Positions 5,626 through 5,718 of a stretch of 5,718 bases of DNA are shown piece by piece. The translations under genes and the position numbers were made by a program. The stretch is taken from the NCBI GenBank assembly GCA_003170655.1, contig PMYY01000148.1, forward strand, positions 7,013 through 12,730, given 5' to 3'. Source of the stretch: Nitrospiraceae bacterium. GTDB taxonomy: Bacteria; Nitrospirota; Thermodesulfovibrionia; Thermodesulfovibrionales; Dissulfurispiraceae. A model generated the notes under the pieces. That model saw nothing but the letters and a program-made list of their open reading frames with translations, made no database searches and had not been told where the DNA came from. Positions within the stretch are counted from its first letter, which is position 1. Each line of letters begins with the position of its first letter.

Positions 5626-5718
5626 TCAGATAAGCTCCTGCTTGAACCAAAAATAATTTGTCATTTCCGATTCGAAGTGGCCGCTGAAAAGGCCGCTGCC
5701 TATGGATTTCCTGATCTC
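5626..5718 (-). CDS. Probable C-terminal fragment of a convergent gene, function unknown
   Basis: Read on the minus strand, 30 codons are open from the window edge to TGA at 5628-5626. They end ...GLFSGHFESEMTNYFWFKQELI. Codon choice resembles the neighbouring genes (GAG, ATC, GGC, TTC, AGC). I do not recognise the protein. The YFWFKQELI stretch faintly recalls the YWLKEELV start of small SAP-domain proteins, but that stretch is near the N-terminus there, so I would not use it. The stop lies 8 bases beyond the end of the exporter permease, so the two genes converge with no room for a separate terminator. A competing + strand frame across the same bases is also open and weakens the call. Confidence 0.4.
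   Translation of the reverse strand, partial: EIRKSIGSGLFSGHFESEMTNYFWFKQELI

Noticed and set aside
5622..5632. TTATC-A-GATAA palindrome after the exporter permease
   Set aside because: A one-base loop, A/T-rich stem and no following T-run do not make an intrinsic terminator; it also overlaps the probable minus-strand stop codon.
5679..5698. GGCCGCTG repeated on either side of AAAA, considered as a terminator or repeat element
   Set aside because: It is a direct, not inverted, repeat with no T-run, and is explained by repeated Ser-Gly codons in the minus-strand frame.
5570..5718. Plus-strand frame (containing LLLEPKIICHFRFEVAAEKA) starting inside the exporter permease
   Set aside because: No convincing start codon or ribosome-binding site before a late GTG and no family recognised. 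The minus-strand alternative looks somewhat better, though neither is certain.

Overview
The window is a compact piece of a bacterial chromosome of moderate G+C. It holds six complete genes on the + strand, all in order, and is flanked by what look like two truncated minus-strand genes. The organism cannot be named from the sequence. A Zn-uptake receptor with a lipoprotein-type signal peptide, a two-CxxC Fur-family regulator and the general flavour of the proteins would fit a Nitrospirota or Desulfobacterota-type bacterium, but this is a low-confidence inference.

Left edge (1-240): the first 113 bases read on the minus strand as the N-terminal helix-turn-helix of a LysR-type regulator that continues off the window. 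It is divergent from queE. The gap between them holds two oppositely oriented TATAAT boxes 31 bases apart, and a possible 17-codon leader ORF whose stop overlaps the queE start codon.

queE (241-876) encodes 7-carboxy-7-deazaguanine synthase, a radical-SAM enzyme of the queuosine precursor (preQ0) pathway.

Zinc-uptake operon (about 928-4013): a candidate promoter (TTGACA, 17 bases, TACCAT) runs into a 23-base imperfect palindrome just before a Fur-family gene, best read as zur. It is followed by znuA (metal-binding lipoprotein), znuC (ATPase) and znuB (permease). zur/znuA overlap by 11 bases and znuA/znuC by 10, and znuC and znuB are 21 bases apart. The simple model is a self-regulated operon in which zinc-loaded Zur binds the palindrome and shuts off its own gene and the uptake transporter.

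Exporter pair (4038-5617): 24 bases after znuB come an ABC-2 type ATPase and its membrane partner, joined by a 4-base ATGA overlap. Spacing suggests they are co-transcribed with the znu genes, but their substrate is unknown. This is the least ordinary part of the layout.

Right edge (5618-5718): no clear terminator is visible. The minus strand is open from the window end to a TGA at 5626-5628, probably the C-terminus of a convergent gene that I cannot identify. I see no RNA genes, mobile elements, CRISPR arrays or other wholly new system.
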